This document shows, piece after piece, positions 54,196 to 63,500 of a DNA stretch of 64,000 nt. A program made the translations under genes and the position numbers. The notes under the pieces are model-generated. The model made no database searches, was not told where the DNA came from, and worked only from the letters and a program-made list of their open reading frames with translations. The stretch's first letter is position 1; the number at the start of each line of letters is the position of its first letter. The DNA comes from Prosthecobacter vanneervenii (lineage in GTDB: Bacteria > Verrucomicrobiota > Verrucomicrobiia > Verrucomicrobiales > Verrucomicrobiaceae), in contig NZ_JACHIG010000001.1 of the NCBI RefSeq assembly GCF_014203095.1, forward strand, positions 372,001 to 436,000, read 5' to 3'.

Positions 54196-54957
54196 ATGAG
54201 ACGCCCTTGGATTAAGATCGAAACCTGCACACCGGACAAGCCGGAGATCTGCAGCCTATCCACTCAGCTCCGCATGGATGAAGATACGGTGATGGGCAAG
54301 CTCGTTCGTCTATGGAGTTGGGCCGAGCTGAATCGGATAGATCCTAACGACTTAAGCGTTACCAAAGAGTTTATTGATCGCGTGGTTGGGCGTAAAGGAT
54401 TTGCCCTGGCACTTGAGCACACAGGCTGGCTGGTTGATACGAATGGGAAACTATCTTTTCGTAATTTCAAAAGGCACAACAGCCCTGTTGCGCAGAACAA
54501 GGCGCTGACTGCCAAACGTGTGGCCAGACATCGTTTGCGCAAAGCAGGAGCTAACGACGAATTACCATCCACAGCGTTACCAAAAAGAGAAAAGGGGACG
54601 ACCAAGCGGGCTAAAAAAGTGGTCAATGCCGATCATGTTGAAGACGTAAAAATACGAAATATAGATTTAGAAGTCGGTGAAACAGTGTTTATATCCGACC
54701 ACGAAGTGGCGGTGAAAAATGTAACGATCATGGAAGCACCTATCGTGGCCACTGATGCTCCTCAAGAGTCGATGGTGGTAGAGGTGCCTACAGATGTAGC
54801 CCCCCCTTCATTAGAGCCTGTGAGAGAAGCAGTTCAGCCGCTACCTGAGCAAACTACAGAAGGAGATGCTTTGGTGATTCAAGCCGAAGAACTAACCCCC
54901 AAAAAGAAGCGTGCCAAAGCCGCTGTTGAAGCGGACGATCAGCCCATGCTGTTTTGA
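54196..54957 (+). CDS. Replication-protein-like gene product with C-terminal sliding-clamp motif
   Basis: 253 aa, less GC-rich than its neighbours. The N-terminal 100 residues (WIKIETCTPDKPEICSLSTQLRM, VMGKLVRLWSWAELN, VGRKGFALALEHTGWL) look like the compact winged-helix domain of phage and plasmid replication initiators. A basic patch (KRVARHRLRKAG, KKRAKK-like) follows, then about 120 acidic, probably disordered residues. The protein ends in DDQPMLF; QxxLF/QPMLF-type endings are beta-clamp-binding peptides. No phage genes surround it. Function inferred, not established. Confidence 0.6.
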   Translation: MRRPWIKIETCTPDKPEICSLSTQLRMDEDTVMGKLVRLWSWAELNRIDPNDLSVTKEFIDRVVGRKGFALALEHTGWLVDTNGKLSFRNFKRHNSPVAQNKALTAKRVARHRLRKAGANDELPSTALPKREKGTTKRAKKVVNADHVEDVKIRNIDLEVGETVFISDHEVAVKNVTIMEAPIVATDAPQESMVVEVPTDVAPPSLEPVREAVQPLPEQTTEGDALVIQAEELTPKKKRAKAAVEADDQPMLF

Positions 54958-55070
54958 GACAAAGGCACCAGCATCAAGTTGAGCTTCTGACCTAAGCTGC
55001 CGTCTCCAAGCCGAACTTTCGCAATGTTGGACACCATCAGGCGGAGCTGGAATGTTACTAGTGAACCGTT

Positions 55071-56246
55071 TCAAGATGAGGCACGGGCACCATCTGAATT
55101 TGCAGCGGTTCTTTCTCTCCAGCGGTAGCGTCGGGTCCAAGGATTGGGTTTATGCTCAACCACGTCTGCAATGATCCCACCCATGACGGGTGTAAATTTG
55201 AAGGCGTGCCCCGAGTCTCCTGCTGCGACGATGAGGCCTGGTCGATCCGGTACGTGGTCAATCCAGAAAGCTCCGTCAAAGGTGTCGCAGTAGAGACAGA
55301 CGCGTGTGGAATAAAGCGGGGCTGCGGCCAGGCTGGGAAAGGTTTCTTGGAGAAAGGCTCGGTAGCGCGCTTCCTCCCCGTCCGGCAGGCTGCGGAGGGC
55401 GGAGGCCTCCACCCGGCGGCCTGGTCCATGATTCGCCACCTTGACCAAGCCATCAGCATTGGCTGGAAAGCCATACCAGCCGGTGCGGCCGATGTCTGCG
55501 CCCCAAACGGGGAAATGCGGTGGAGTGAATGGATCGGGATTCTCAGGCTTGAAATGAAATACGGTCTGCGCCGTGGCCCACATGACCTCTCGCAGTTCAG
55601 GCAAGAGACTTGGCGTCCAGGCACCTGCGGCAATGATCGTTGCATCAGCTTGCCAAGTGCGTCCGTCGGCGGAGGTGATGCCGGTACAACAGCGGTTTGC
55701 AAAAATGGGGCGGGGGTGAGCAACGTCCTCGTGAATTTGCACCCCGAAGGCTCGTGCCTCGGCGGCCAACCGGGCGATGACACGTCCGCTCTCCACCCAG
55801 CCTCCTCTGGGGTTCAGGTAGCCATCTTGGTAGGCATCGGCATTCCACGTGGGGTGACATTCCCGCAGCCTCTCAGCGGAGGTCCGGTGCAATGAGTGCC
55901 CACGGCCTGTTCCAAAGACCAGGCTGTCATGTTCAAAGCCGCCCGGCATGAGGGCTCCGCGAGACATCACAAGGAAACCTGTCTCATGGTAGAGGTTTTC
56001 TTTCCACTGTGCATTCCACTGATGCCAAAGCTCAATACTGCGTTCGCCCATCTCAGTGTGCTGTTTGTCGGTGGCATAGTCCATGCGAACCACCTTGCTA
56101 ATGTCGGTGGAGGCGGCGTCTGGATGCGGGAGGCGGCCTTGGTCGATCAGGGTCACCTGCCAGCCGCGGGCTCGGAGCTCGAGTGCGGCTGTGAGACCAA
56201 AACAACCGCCACCCAGAATGAGAACTGAAGATGCCGTGGCTTTCAT
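55071..56246 (-). CDS. FAD-dependent oxidoreductase, sarcosine-oxidase/DAO type
   Basis: 391 aa from the ATG at 56246 (MKATASSVLILGGG); the frame is open to 56393. N-terminal FAD dinucleotide fold GGGCFGLTAALELRARGWQVTLID, second motif around ATIIAAGAWTPSLL, and the C-terminal GDSGHAFKFTPVMG covers the flavin/amine site as in monomeric sarcosine oxidase and N-methyl-tryptophan oxidase. It would oxidise a secondary or N-methyl amine. Substrate unknown; monocistronic. Confidence 0.82.
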   Translation of the reverse strand: MKATASSVLILGGGCFGLTAALELRARGWQVTLIDQGRLPHPDAASTDISKVVRMDYATDKQHTEMGERSIELWHQWNAQWKENLYHETGFLVMSRGALMPGGFEHDSLVFGTGRGHSLHRTSAERLRECHPTWNADAYQDGYLNPRGGWVESGRVIARLAAEARAFGVQIHEDVAHPRPIFANRCCTGITSADGRTWQADATIIAAGAWTPSLLPELREVMWATAQTVFHFKPENPDPFTPPHFPVWGADIGRTGWYGFPANADGLVKVANHGPGRRVEASALRSLPDGEEARYRAFLQETFPSLAAAPLYSTRVCLYCDTFDGAFWIDHVPDRPGLIVAAGDSGHAFKFTPVMGGIIADVVEHKPNPWTRRYRWRERTAANSDGARASS

Positions 56247-56503
56247 ATCCGCCATTTTGGGACGGATGCACCGTTTCGGCATGCCTTTTCTGCGGACGGT
56301 ATAAATGGCCAGATCACACCTCAGGCTGGCGACTGGCTGTCTGCCACCGGGGTGGACAACCGGCGCTAGAGAGAAGGCAGGGGCGCTGCCCATCGGTCAA
56401 AAGCCTGCCATTCCTAGTGCGATATGGATAAAAAGTGACCATTCGCCCCCTTTCCAAAGAGCGTGGATTGCCACTCTACGCAGGGGATGCAAAGAGGAGC
56501 GCG

Positions 56504-58705
56504 ATGTTTGTCTCCCGTTCTTATATTCCCGCTCTCGCATTCTCGCTGACCGCACTGCTGGCCGTGCACGTACATGCTGCTGAAAAGCCCAAAAAGGAGA
56601 CTGAAAAGAAAGAGCCCGATGAGCTGCCCACCGTGGTGATCACGGCCTCCAGAACAGCCACGGAGCAGAAGAAAGTGCCCCAGTCAACCAACGTGGTGGA
56701 GCAGAAGCGCATCGAGCACTACCAAGCCACTGCTCCCTCTGAGATGCTCCAGGAGCAGCCCGGGATCTGGGTGAACCAGGTGGCAGCGCAGGGGTCTCCT
56801 ATCATCCGTGGCCAGATGGGGAACAAACTGGTGTATCTCTGGGATGGCATCCGCATAAACAACGGCGCCATCTTCTCCGGCCCCAATCCCTTCTTCAACC
56901 AGTTCCCCATCGACTCCGTGGGCCGCATGGAGGTGGTGCGTGGCGCGGGCTCCGTACAGTATGGCAGCGACGCCATCGGTGGTGTGATCAATGTCTTTTC
57001 CAAGCGCGGTGAATTCTCCGAGAGCCTGAACGTGGGTGGAGACATCTACTCCCGCTACGGCAGCAACAACTCGGAAATGACCAGCGCGATCAACACGCAC
57101 GCCAGCACCAAGGAGCTGGCCTTTTCCGCCGGATGGTCCGCTCAGGACGTGGGGAACTATCACAGCTCCTCCGGCCCGCTACAGCCCACCGGCTTTCATG
57201 CCAGCGGCGGCTACGCCAACCTCGCCTGGCGTCCTGTGGAAGGGCACACCTTTCGCCTCTCCTGGGTGGGCAATGAGCGCACGGATGTAAAGAGCTACGT
57301 GCAGTCCCGGCTCAATGTCAACGGCATCCCCCGCATCTACACCCCGCTGGAGCGCCGTGGCATCGTGAAGATGGACTACACCGCCGAGGATCTTGGATTC
57401 CTCAGCAAGGAACTCAAGGTGTACGGCTACTACCAGTACTACGACCAGCTGCGCGAGCGCCGTGTGCAGAGCGCCACCACGTTCAACAACACCATCACCA
57501 ACTCAGACCAGGACGTATGGGGGGTGGGCATCCAAAATGCCGCCACCTTCGGGGAAAACACCCGCCTCGTCATCGGCATGGACTACCGCCATGAGAATCT
57601 GTCCTCCTCCCAGGTGCTGAACTCCCGCGTGCTGGCCACCGGGGTCACCACCATCTCACAGCCGGCGGGCATCACACCGGACGGGACCTATGCGGTGTTT
57701 GACACCTTTGCCACACTCGACTTCAAGCCTGTGGACCGTCTGCTGGTGAACATGGGCGCACGCTATGAGAACACACACCTGCGCTCCCGTCCGGAGATCA
57801 TGGACGTGATCCCCGGTGCCGGCTACTCCCTCAGCGATCTCATGGCCAACAAGTACTGGAATGCCGTGACCTGGAATGTGGGGGCCGTGTATCAGGTGAC
57901 GGACTCGTTTGACCTCGTGGGAAATGTGGCCACCGGCTACCGCACCCCCACCTACAGCGATCTTCTCAGCGCGGGCACGCCCGTCTTCTCCAGTCTCACC
58001 GCCTCACTGCCCAGCGCCATGCTCAACCCGGAGAAGAGCGTGACCTATGAGCTCAGCGCACGCATGCACACGGAGCGCTTCAAAGGCTCGCTCACCGGCT
58101 ATCTGACCCAGCTGCGCGACCTCATCGTCTCCACCACCTCTGGTACCGTTGTCATCGGTGGCGTGACTTACAATGCTACCCGCAACTCCAACTCCTCCAA
58201 AGGCTACATCACCGGCGTGGAGCTGGCCCTGGACTACCAGTTGGACAAGCACTTCAGCGTCTTTAACAACACCACCTGGACCTACGGCCAGAACCAGTCC
58301 CAGGCAGTGCCGCTGCGCTTCATCCCGCCGCTTTACGGCAGCTTTGGCGTGCGCTTCCAGAGCGAGGAGAAAAAATGGTGGGTGGACGTCTCTGAGTTGT
58401 GGGCCGGTCCGCTGATCCGCCACAATACGAGCGACGAAATCGACGCCGGTTTCTCCACCGACCCGGCGCTGGGCTCTCCCAACACGACCACCAACCTGCC
58501 GATCAATCCCAACTTCCAAATCCCAGGTTTCATCGTGACGAACATCCGCTCCGGGGTCAAGGTGTGGGAGCAGGGGAACAGCTCCTTCTCACTCACTCTG
58601 AATCTGAACAATGTTTTCGACTCCAAATACCGCGAGGCCTATTCCCAGCAGGAGCGCCAGGCCGCAGGCTTCAACGTGGTCGTGGGCGGAAGACTGACGT
58701 TCTAA
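56504..58705 (+). CDS. TonB-dependent outer membrane receptor, HmuR-like
   Basis: 733 aa from the ATG at 56504, preceded by a good ribosome-binding site (AGAGGAG). Signal peptide MFVSRSYIPALAFSLTALLAVHVHA, TonB-box-like ELPTVVITASR, a plug domain (SEMLQEQPGIWVNQVAAQGSPIIRG, with key words RVEVVRG-like RMEVVRGAGSVQYG) and a 22-strand barrel ending in VVVGGRLTF. YRTP (in GYRTPTYSDLLSAG) and LNPEKS occur in the positions of the YRAP and NPDL boxes of heme receptors. It heads the hmu-type gene set. Confidence 0.87.
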   Translation: MFVSRSYIPALAFSLTALLAVHVHAAEKPKKETEKKEPDELPTVVITASRTATEQKKVPQSTNVVEQKRIEHYQATAPSEMLQEQPGIWVNQVAAQGSPIIRGQMGNKLVYLWDGIRINNGAIFSGPNPFFNQFPIDSVGRMEVVRGAGSVQYGSDAIGGVINVFSKRGEFSESLNVGGDIYSRYGSNNSEMTSAINTHASTKELAFSAGWSAQDVGNYHSSSGPLQPTGFHASGGYANLAWRPVEGHTFRLSWVGNERTDVKSYVQSRLNVNGIPRIYTPLERRGIVKMDYTAEDLGFLSKELKVYGYYQYYDQLRERRVQSATTFNNTITNSDQDVWGVGIQNAATFGENTRLVIGMDYRHENLSSSQVLNSRVLATGVTTISQPAGITPDGTYAVFDTFATLDFKPVDRLLVNMGARYENTHLRSRPEIMDVIPGAGYSLSDLMANKYWNAVTWNVGAVYQVTDSFDLVGNVATGYRTPTYSDLLSAGTPVFSSLTASLPSAMLNPEKSVTYELSARMHTERFKGSLTGYLTQLRDLIVSTTSGTVVIGGVTYNATRNSNSSKGYITGVELALDYQLDKHFSVFNNTTWTYGQNQSQAVPLRFIPPLYGSFGVRFQSEEKKWWVDVSELWAGPLIRHNTSDEIDAGFSTDPALGSPNTTTNLPINPNFQIPGFIVTNIRSGVKVWEQGNSSFSLTLNLNNVFDSKYREAYSQQERQAAGFNVVVGGRLTF

Positions 58706-58747
58706 GAAGACAGAAGAGGCGTGCCGCTTCTGATGGAGCGGCGCTAC

Positions 58748-58913
58748 AAAATGACAAATGAGTAAATCCGAATGACGAATGAATGACGAAGCGCGAATGA
58801 CGAAACCGCCCGCTTCAGGAGCAGAGTGGAGGACATGTGGCGAGTTCACGTCCATCTTTGAGCTTTGCCATTCGACATTATTTAGTCATTCGGATTTACT
58901 CATTCGTCATTTT
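58748..58913. repeat. 29-bp inverted repeat between the receptor and CobN-like genes
   Basis: Left arm 58748-58776 and right arm 58885-58913 match in inverted orientation with a single mismatch (AAAATGAC[A/G]AATGAGTAAATCCGAATGAC). Short AATGACGAA units recur inside the left side (58771, 58783, 58795). On mRNA it would form a long stem between hmuR-like and hmuS-like coding regions. Confidence 0.75.
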
Positions 58914-58959
58914 TGAACGGTTCCAGCCAGTCATCTTTTCCCCAGCCCCCATCCCTGCC

Positions 58960-61900
58960 ATGCGCTGTCTTTTGAGTTGGTTTATCTGCTGTCTGCTGCT
59001 GTTTACAGGGCGGGTGGATGCGGCGGAGCCGCTGGACTGGGCCTTCATCGGCATCTGGGACCGCTCCATGCCGCAGGTGGAGGCCGCGTGCCGGGAGAGC
59101 GGCATCAAGGCTTCCTTTTTCAAAGGCCAGGCCTTCAATGAAACACAGAAGGAGGCGGATGCTGCGCGCTACCGCATCGTCTTTGTGCTCAATCTGGAGG
59201 CCGAGCAGGCTCCGGCGCTGACGCAGCTGCTGCAAAAGGCCCGTGCGCTCAATCCTGAGCAGCGCGTGATCCCGCTGGATGCGCGCGGCAGCCAGATGGA
59301 TCTGGACAAGGCGGGGCTGCTGCTCAAGGACGAAGCTGTGCCCGCCTACTGGCGGCCCAATGGCATGCTAAACGTGCGTCGCCTGATCCGCTACTGCATG
59401 GTGAAGCACTGCGGGCAGCAGGGGGAGATCGAGCCCCCTGTGCTCATTCCAGATTCGGGCTACTACGATCCAGCGCGCGAGGAATCCTTTGCCGAGATCG
59501 GAGAACTTATCGCCTTCAAGCGCAGCAAGAAGCGCTGGATTGAAGAGGCCTCCGTAGCGGTGCTGGTGCTGCAGCAGTCGTTTTGGATCACGCATGATCT
59601 GAAGGTCATCGACGCCCAGATAGAGGCGCTGGAAAAGCATGGACTCAATGTGGTGCCGGTGTTTGGAGACCGGGAGGCACAGGTGACCAAACTCGTGCAG
59701 GCCGCCAAGCCCACCATCCTGATCGAGGACCGACACGGCGCCATGTGGCAGAGCACGGCGCTGCTGAAGGAGCTGAACGCGCCCTACCTACGCCCCATCT
59801 CCATGCTGGCCACCACGAATGAGGAGTGGCTGCGCGATCCGCGCGGACTCTCGCACCGGGACGTGGGCATGTTCATGGCGCTTCAGGAATCCTGGGGAAC
59901 GATCGAACCTGTGGTGGTGGGCGGACTGAAGGAGAACATCCAGGGCTTCCGCCTGCATGAACCCATCCCGGACCGCATCGAGGCCTTTGCCGCACGTGCC
60001 GCACGCTGGGCCGCGCTGCGCCGGACGAGCAATGCGGATAAGAAGATCGCGCTGATCTATTATAACAAAGGACTGGGCCAGGATGACCTCATGCGCGGCA
60101 GTCCCACCGGCGGCTTTCTGGACGCGCCGGAGAGCTTCATGCGCTTCCTGCCTAAAATGAAGGAGGCGGGGTTCACTCTCAAGAACACACCGGCAGACTC
60201 CAAGGCTCTCATCGCGGCGATGAAACGCGGCGGTCGCAACATCGGCCCGTGGGCGCAGGGAGATCTGGAAAAGCTCGTGGATGAGTCTCAGCCTGTGCTT
60301 GTGCCGCTGCATCAGTATGAGGAGTGGTTTAACACCAAGCTGAGCGAATCCGCACGCAAGGTGATGGTGGAGAAATTCGGCCCGCCTCCAGGGCGCATCA
60401 TGGTGGTGCGGCGCAATGGGGAGCCGCACATCGTTCTGCCGAAGATCGAGATGGGAAACCTCGTGCTCATGCCGCAGCCTGAGCGTGGCGAGAAGCAGGA
60501 CGAGAACCTGCTGCACAACCGCGATGTGCCGCCGCCGCACAACTACCTGGCCTTCTACTGGTGGCTGGATCAGCAGTACCATGCGGATGCCATCGTCCAC
60601 TGGGGTACGCACGGCACGCTGGAGCTGATGCCCGGCAAGGAGGCCGGTCTTTCCAAGGACTGCTGGAGCGACATCTGCGCCGGGCACATGCCGGTGGTGA
60701 ATCTGTGGATCACCGACAATCTGGGCGAGGCCACGCTCTCGCGCCGCCGCTCCTATGCCGCGCTGGTGGACCACATGCCACCGCCCACGCTGGCCGCAGG
60801 GCTGGATGAGGAGTTTAAAAACCTGCACGAGGACATCCACAAATACCGCACGCTGGAGGACGGCCTGCTGAAGGAGGAATACCGCAAGCGCATCAGCCAG
60901 CAGGCGCGGGAGGCCAAGCTGCATGGCGCTGCTGGCTCTGCGGAGGCTGTGCTGGATGACGCAGCCGTCACACGCCTGGACGAGCATCTGCACAATCTCT
61001 TTGAATCACGCACGCCGCTGCGCCTGCATGTGCTGGGAGAGGGGCCGCATGAGCAGGAGATGGTGCCGTATCTGGCGCAGATTTTGGGAGAGCCGCTGCT
61101 GGATCATCTGGCAGCCACGCGTGGAATTCACCGCGCTGCTTTGGAGCATAAGAAGGAGGACAGAGCAGCTGCTGCGGAGTTTCTGCGCGCCGCCTTGGAC
61201 GGCCCTCCGCCAGCCGATGTGCGCATGACAGCGGACCTGGAGAAGGACCTGGCCTTTGCACGGGATGTGCGCGCGCGATTGCTGGATGCAGGCAAGGAGC
61301 ATGCGGGGCTCATCACCGCACTGAGCGGCCACTACATGGAGCCGGGGCCTGGTCCTGACCCCATCCGTAATCCGGCCACCGCTCCCGGCGGGCGCAATCT
61401 TTACTCACTCAATCCCGAGGAGATCCCGACACGCCCCGCGTGGGAAACTGCGCGCAAGCTGGTGGATGAACTGCTACGCACGCGCAAACCGAAGAAGATC
61501 GCGATGGATCTCAATGGCATGGAGACCATGCGCGACTTTGGCGTCATGGAGGGGCAGATCTTGGCGCTGCTGGGCGTGCGCCCGATTTGGAACCAGAACA
61601 ACCTCGTCATCGATGTGGAGCTGATTCCAGCCGAGGAACTGAAGCGGCCGCGCGTGGAGGTTTTCATTGCCATGGGCGGGCAGTACAAGGAGAACTTCCC
61701 CACGCGAGTGGCGCTGCTGGACAAGGCCGTGCGCATGGCCGCAGCCGCACCTGAAACCGAAAACCCCGTGCGCGATGCCGTGGCCGCCACCAAGGAGCGC
61801 CTGCTCAAGCGTGGATACTCCGGTGCACGTGCCGATCAATATGCCGCTGCGCGCATCTTTGGCACCAAGCCGGGGAACATGAGCGGCACAAACATCCTCT

Positions 61901-62904
61901 ACCTCGTGCCGCGCTCCGGCGTGTGGGACAAGGACGATGAGATCACCGATGTGTACACGGACAGCATGAGCTTTGTGTACACCCAGGACACCTGGGGCGA
62001 GAAGGTGGACGGGCTCTACGAGGAGGCGCTGCAAAACACCGACACCGTGCTGCGCGTGTGGGCCTCCAACATGACCAGCCAGCTCTCCAACCACCACGCC
62101 TACGAGTATCTCGGCGGCCTGAGCATGGCGGTAACGAAGGTCACCGGCAAATCACCCGCCGCCGTCATCTCCGATGTGCGCGATCCCAGCGGGGCACGCG
62201 TACGCGACTTCGAGGAGGTGCTGGCGTCCAACCTGAAGTCCGAGCTCCTTAACCGCCGCTGGCTGGAGGGGATGAAATCGCACGACTACGCCGGGGCGGG
62301 GCACATCTCCGAGCTGGTGAAAAACACCTTTGGCTGGTCCGTCACACGGCGGGGTAGCATCACGCAGGAAACATGGAACGAGGTGTATGACGTGCTGGTG
62401 AAGGACAAGCACAATCTCAAGCTGCCCGAGTGGTTTGAGCGCGTGTCTCCGCATGCCATGCAGGAGATCAGCGCCACGCTGATCGAGGCCGCGCGCAAGG
62501 ACCTGTGGCAGGCCACGCCCGAGCAGGTGCGCACGCTGGCAGAGATCTATGCGCGCTCCGTGAATGCGCATGGCGACTCCGGTGGTCTCGTCAGCGGTGG
62601 AAACACCCGCATGGCCGATTTTGTGAACGCCAAGCTCACCGCGCCGGGAGATCAGGAAGGTGCGGCGCTGGCGCAGGAGATGCGGGCCAAACTGCAGCAA
62701 AGCGCCGAGCCGCCGCCCACTGCGGTGGAGAAGGTCAGTGGCACTCAGATCAGCCAGCCGGCAGCCGCAGATAAACCGCAGCCGCCGCAGCCCGAGGGCA
62801 CGGTGCTGCAACCTGCATGGAATTCATTCGCTTGGTTGATCGCCGCCGCAGCTGTGCTCCTGATGGTGGCCGGCTTCTTTAAAAAGGCCGGATCCGCCTC
62901 ATGA
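58960..62904 (+). CDS. hmuS: Exported CobN/BchH-like chelatase-fold protein, HmuS-like
   Basis: 1314 aa from the ATG at 58960; an upstream frame to 58837 runs through the inverted repeat. Signal peptide MRCLLSWFICCLLLFTGRVDA, and a C-terminal membrane helix (FAWLIAAAAVLLMVAGFF). The CobN/BchH motifs are intact: IVHWGTHGTLELMPGKEAGL, CAGHMPVVNLWITDNLGEA, MDLNGMETMRDFG, and SNMTSQLSNHHAYEYLGG. Location, size and gene order match Bacteroidetes HmuS, a CobN-like heme dechelatase, rather than cytoplasmic cobaltochelatase (no CobS/CobT nearby). The substrate remains inference. Its stop overlaps the next start by 4 bp. Confidence 0.8.
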   Translation: MRCLLSWFICCLLLFTGRVDAAEPLDWAFIGIWDRSMPQVEAACRESGIKASFFKGQAFNETQKEADAARYRIVFVLNLEAEQAPALTQLLQKARALNPEQRVIPLDARGSQMDLDKAGLLLKDEAVPAYWRPNGMLNVRRLIRYCMVKHCGQQGEIEPPVLIPDSGYYDPAREESFAEIGELIAFKRSKKRWIEEASVAVLVLQQSFWITHDLKVIDAQIEALEKHGLNVVPVFGDREAQVTKLVQAAKPTILIEDRHGAMWQSTALLKELNAPYLRPISMLATTNEEWLRDPRGLSHRDVGMFMALQESWGTIEPVVVGGLKENIQGFRLHEPIPDRIEAFAARAARWAALRRTSNADKKIALIYYNKGLGQDDLMRGSPTGGFLDAPESFMRFLPKMKEAGFTLKNTPADSKALIAAMKRGGRNIGPWAQGDLEKLVDESQPVLVPLHQYEEWFNTKLSESARKVMVEKFGPPPGRIMVVRRNGEPHIVLPKIEMGNLVLMPQPERGEKQDENLLHNRDVPPPHNYLAFYWWLDQQYHADAIVHWGTHGTLELMPGKEAGLSKDCWSDICAGHMPVVNLWITDNLGEATLSRRRSYAALVDHMPPPTLAAGLDEEFKNLHEDIHKYRTLEDGLLKEEYRKRISQQAREAKLHGAAGSAEAVLDDAAVTRLDEHLHNLFESRTPLRLHVLGEGPHEQEMVPYLAQILGEPLLDHLAATRGIHRAALEHKKEDRAAAAEFLRAALDGPPPADVRMTADLEKDLAFARDVRARLLDAGKEHAGLITALSGHYMEPGPGPDPIRNPATAPGGRNLYSLNPEEIPTRPAWETARKLVDELLRTRKPKKIAMDLNGMETMRDFGVMEGQILALLGVRPIWNQNNLVIDVELIPAEELKRPRVEVFIAMGGQYKENFPTRVALLDKAVRMAAAAPETENPVRDAVAATKERLLKRGYSGARADQYAAARIFGTKPGNMSGTNILYLVPRSGVWDKDDEITDVYTDSMSFVYTQDTWGEKVDGLYEEALQNTDTVLRVWASNMTSQLSNHHAYEYLGGLSMAVTKVTGKSPAAVISDVRDPSGARVRDFEEVLASNLKSELLNRRWLEGMKSHDYAGAGHISELVKNTFGWSVTRRGSITQETWNEVYDVLVKDKHNLKLPEWFERVSPHAMQEISATLIEAARKDLWQATPEQVRTLAEIYARSVNAHGDSGGLVSGGNTRMADFVNAKLTAPGDQEGAALAQEMRAKLQQSAEPPPTAVEKVSGTQISQPAAADKPQPPQPEGTVLQPAWNSFAWLIAAAAVLLMVAGFFKKAGSAS

Positions 62905-63500
62905 AGCTGCTCGAACAACTCCTTTCCCTGATCTCCGAAGCGGTGCTGCTGCCCACGCTGGCGGCCATCGTCATCCTTGTGGGCTGGAGCACCATGCTGC
63001 TGGGCGGGCTGCTGCGTGAGTGGCTGGGGCGCAGCCACACGGCCTTCATCCTGGCCCAGCTCCGCCGTGCGCATGTGGAGGGCGGGGATCAGGTGCGGCT
63101 GCTGCAAATTCTAAGTACTGCCACCAGCGGCCTCCCGGCACGGCTGCACCAGTTGCTGGCCCAGTGGGGCGGAGCAGGGGAGCTGGCGCATTGCCTGGTG
63201 GATCTGGAGATCGAGACTGCCACTGCGCTTTCCCGCCTGACGTGGATGACGCGCATCGCCCCCATGCTCGGGCTCATGGGCACGCTCATTCCGCTGGGGC
63301 CTGCGCTCACCGGTTTGGCCTCGGGAGATCTGGCCACGCTTTCCAGCAATCTCGTGGTGGCCTTCACCGCCACGGTGGTGGGTGTGCTGCTGGGCTGCTG
63401 CTCCTATACGATGAACCTCGTGCGGAAGAACTGGTATCAGAGCGATCTCAGCACGCTGGAGCATCTCTTCATCAACGCCAACCGTCCCGCCATGCCATGA
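62901..63500 (+). CDS. MotA/TolQ/ExbB-like channel protein, HmuT-like
   Basis: 199 aa, starting in an ATGA overlap with the CobN-like gene. An N-terminal helix (AVLLPTLAAIVILVGWSTMLLGG) and, after a cytoplasmic helix region, the paired helices of the ExbB core (TRIAPMLGLMGTLIPLGPALTGLASG and NLVVAFTATVVGVLLGCCSYTM). It would use the proton motive force to energise the receptor or the chelatase-fold protein. ATGA overlap with the following gene. Confidence 0.8.
   Translation: MKLLEQLLSLISEAVLLPTLAAIVILVGWSTMLLGGLLREWLGRSHTAFILAQLRRAHVEGGDQVRLLQILSTATSGLPARLHQLLAQWGGAGELAHCLVDLEIETATALSRLTWMTRIAPMLGLMGTLIPLGPALTGLASGDLATLSSNLVVAFTATVVGVLLGCCSYTMNLVRKNWYQSDLSTLEHLFINANRPAMP

Noticed and set aside
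54196..54957. Remnant prophage
   Set aside because: Only one replication-like gene is present; no capsid, tail, integrase or lysis gene is nearby.
56394..56503. Cobalamin riboswitch upstream of the TonB receptor
   Set aside because: The gap is only about 110 bp to the divergent gene limit, and I see no B12-box-like conserved sequence.
58960..62904. Annotation as cytoplasmic cobaltochelatase CobN for cobalamin synthesis
   Set aside because: Signal peptide, C-terminal membrane helix, ExbB-like and DUF2149 neighbours and absence of cob genes fit HmuS better.
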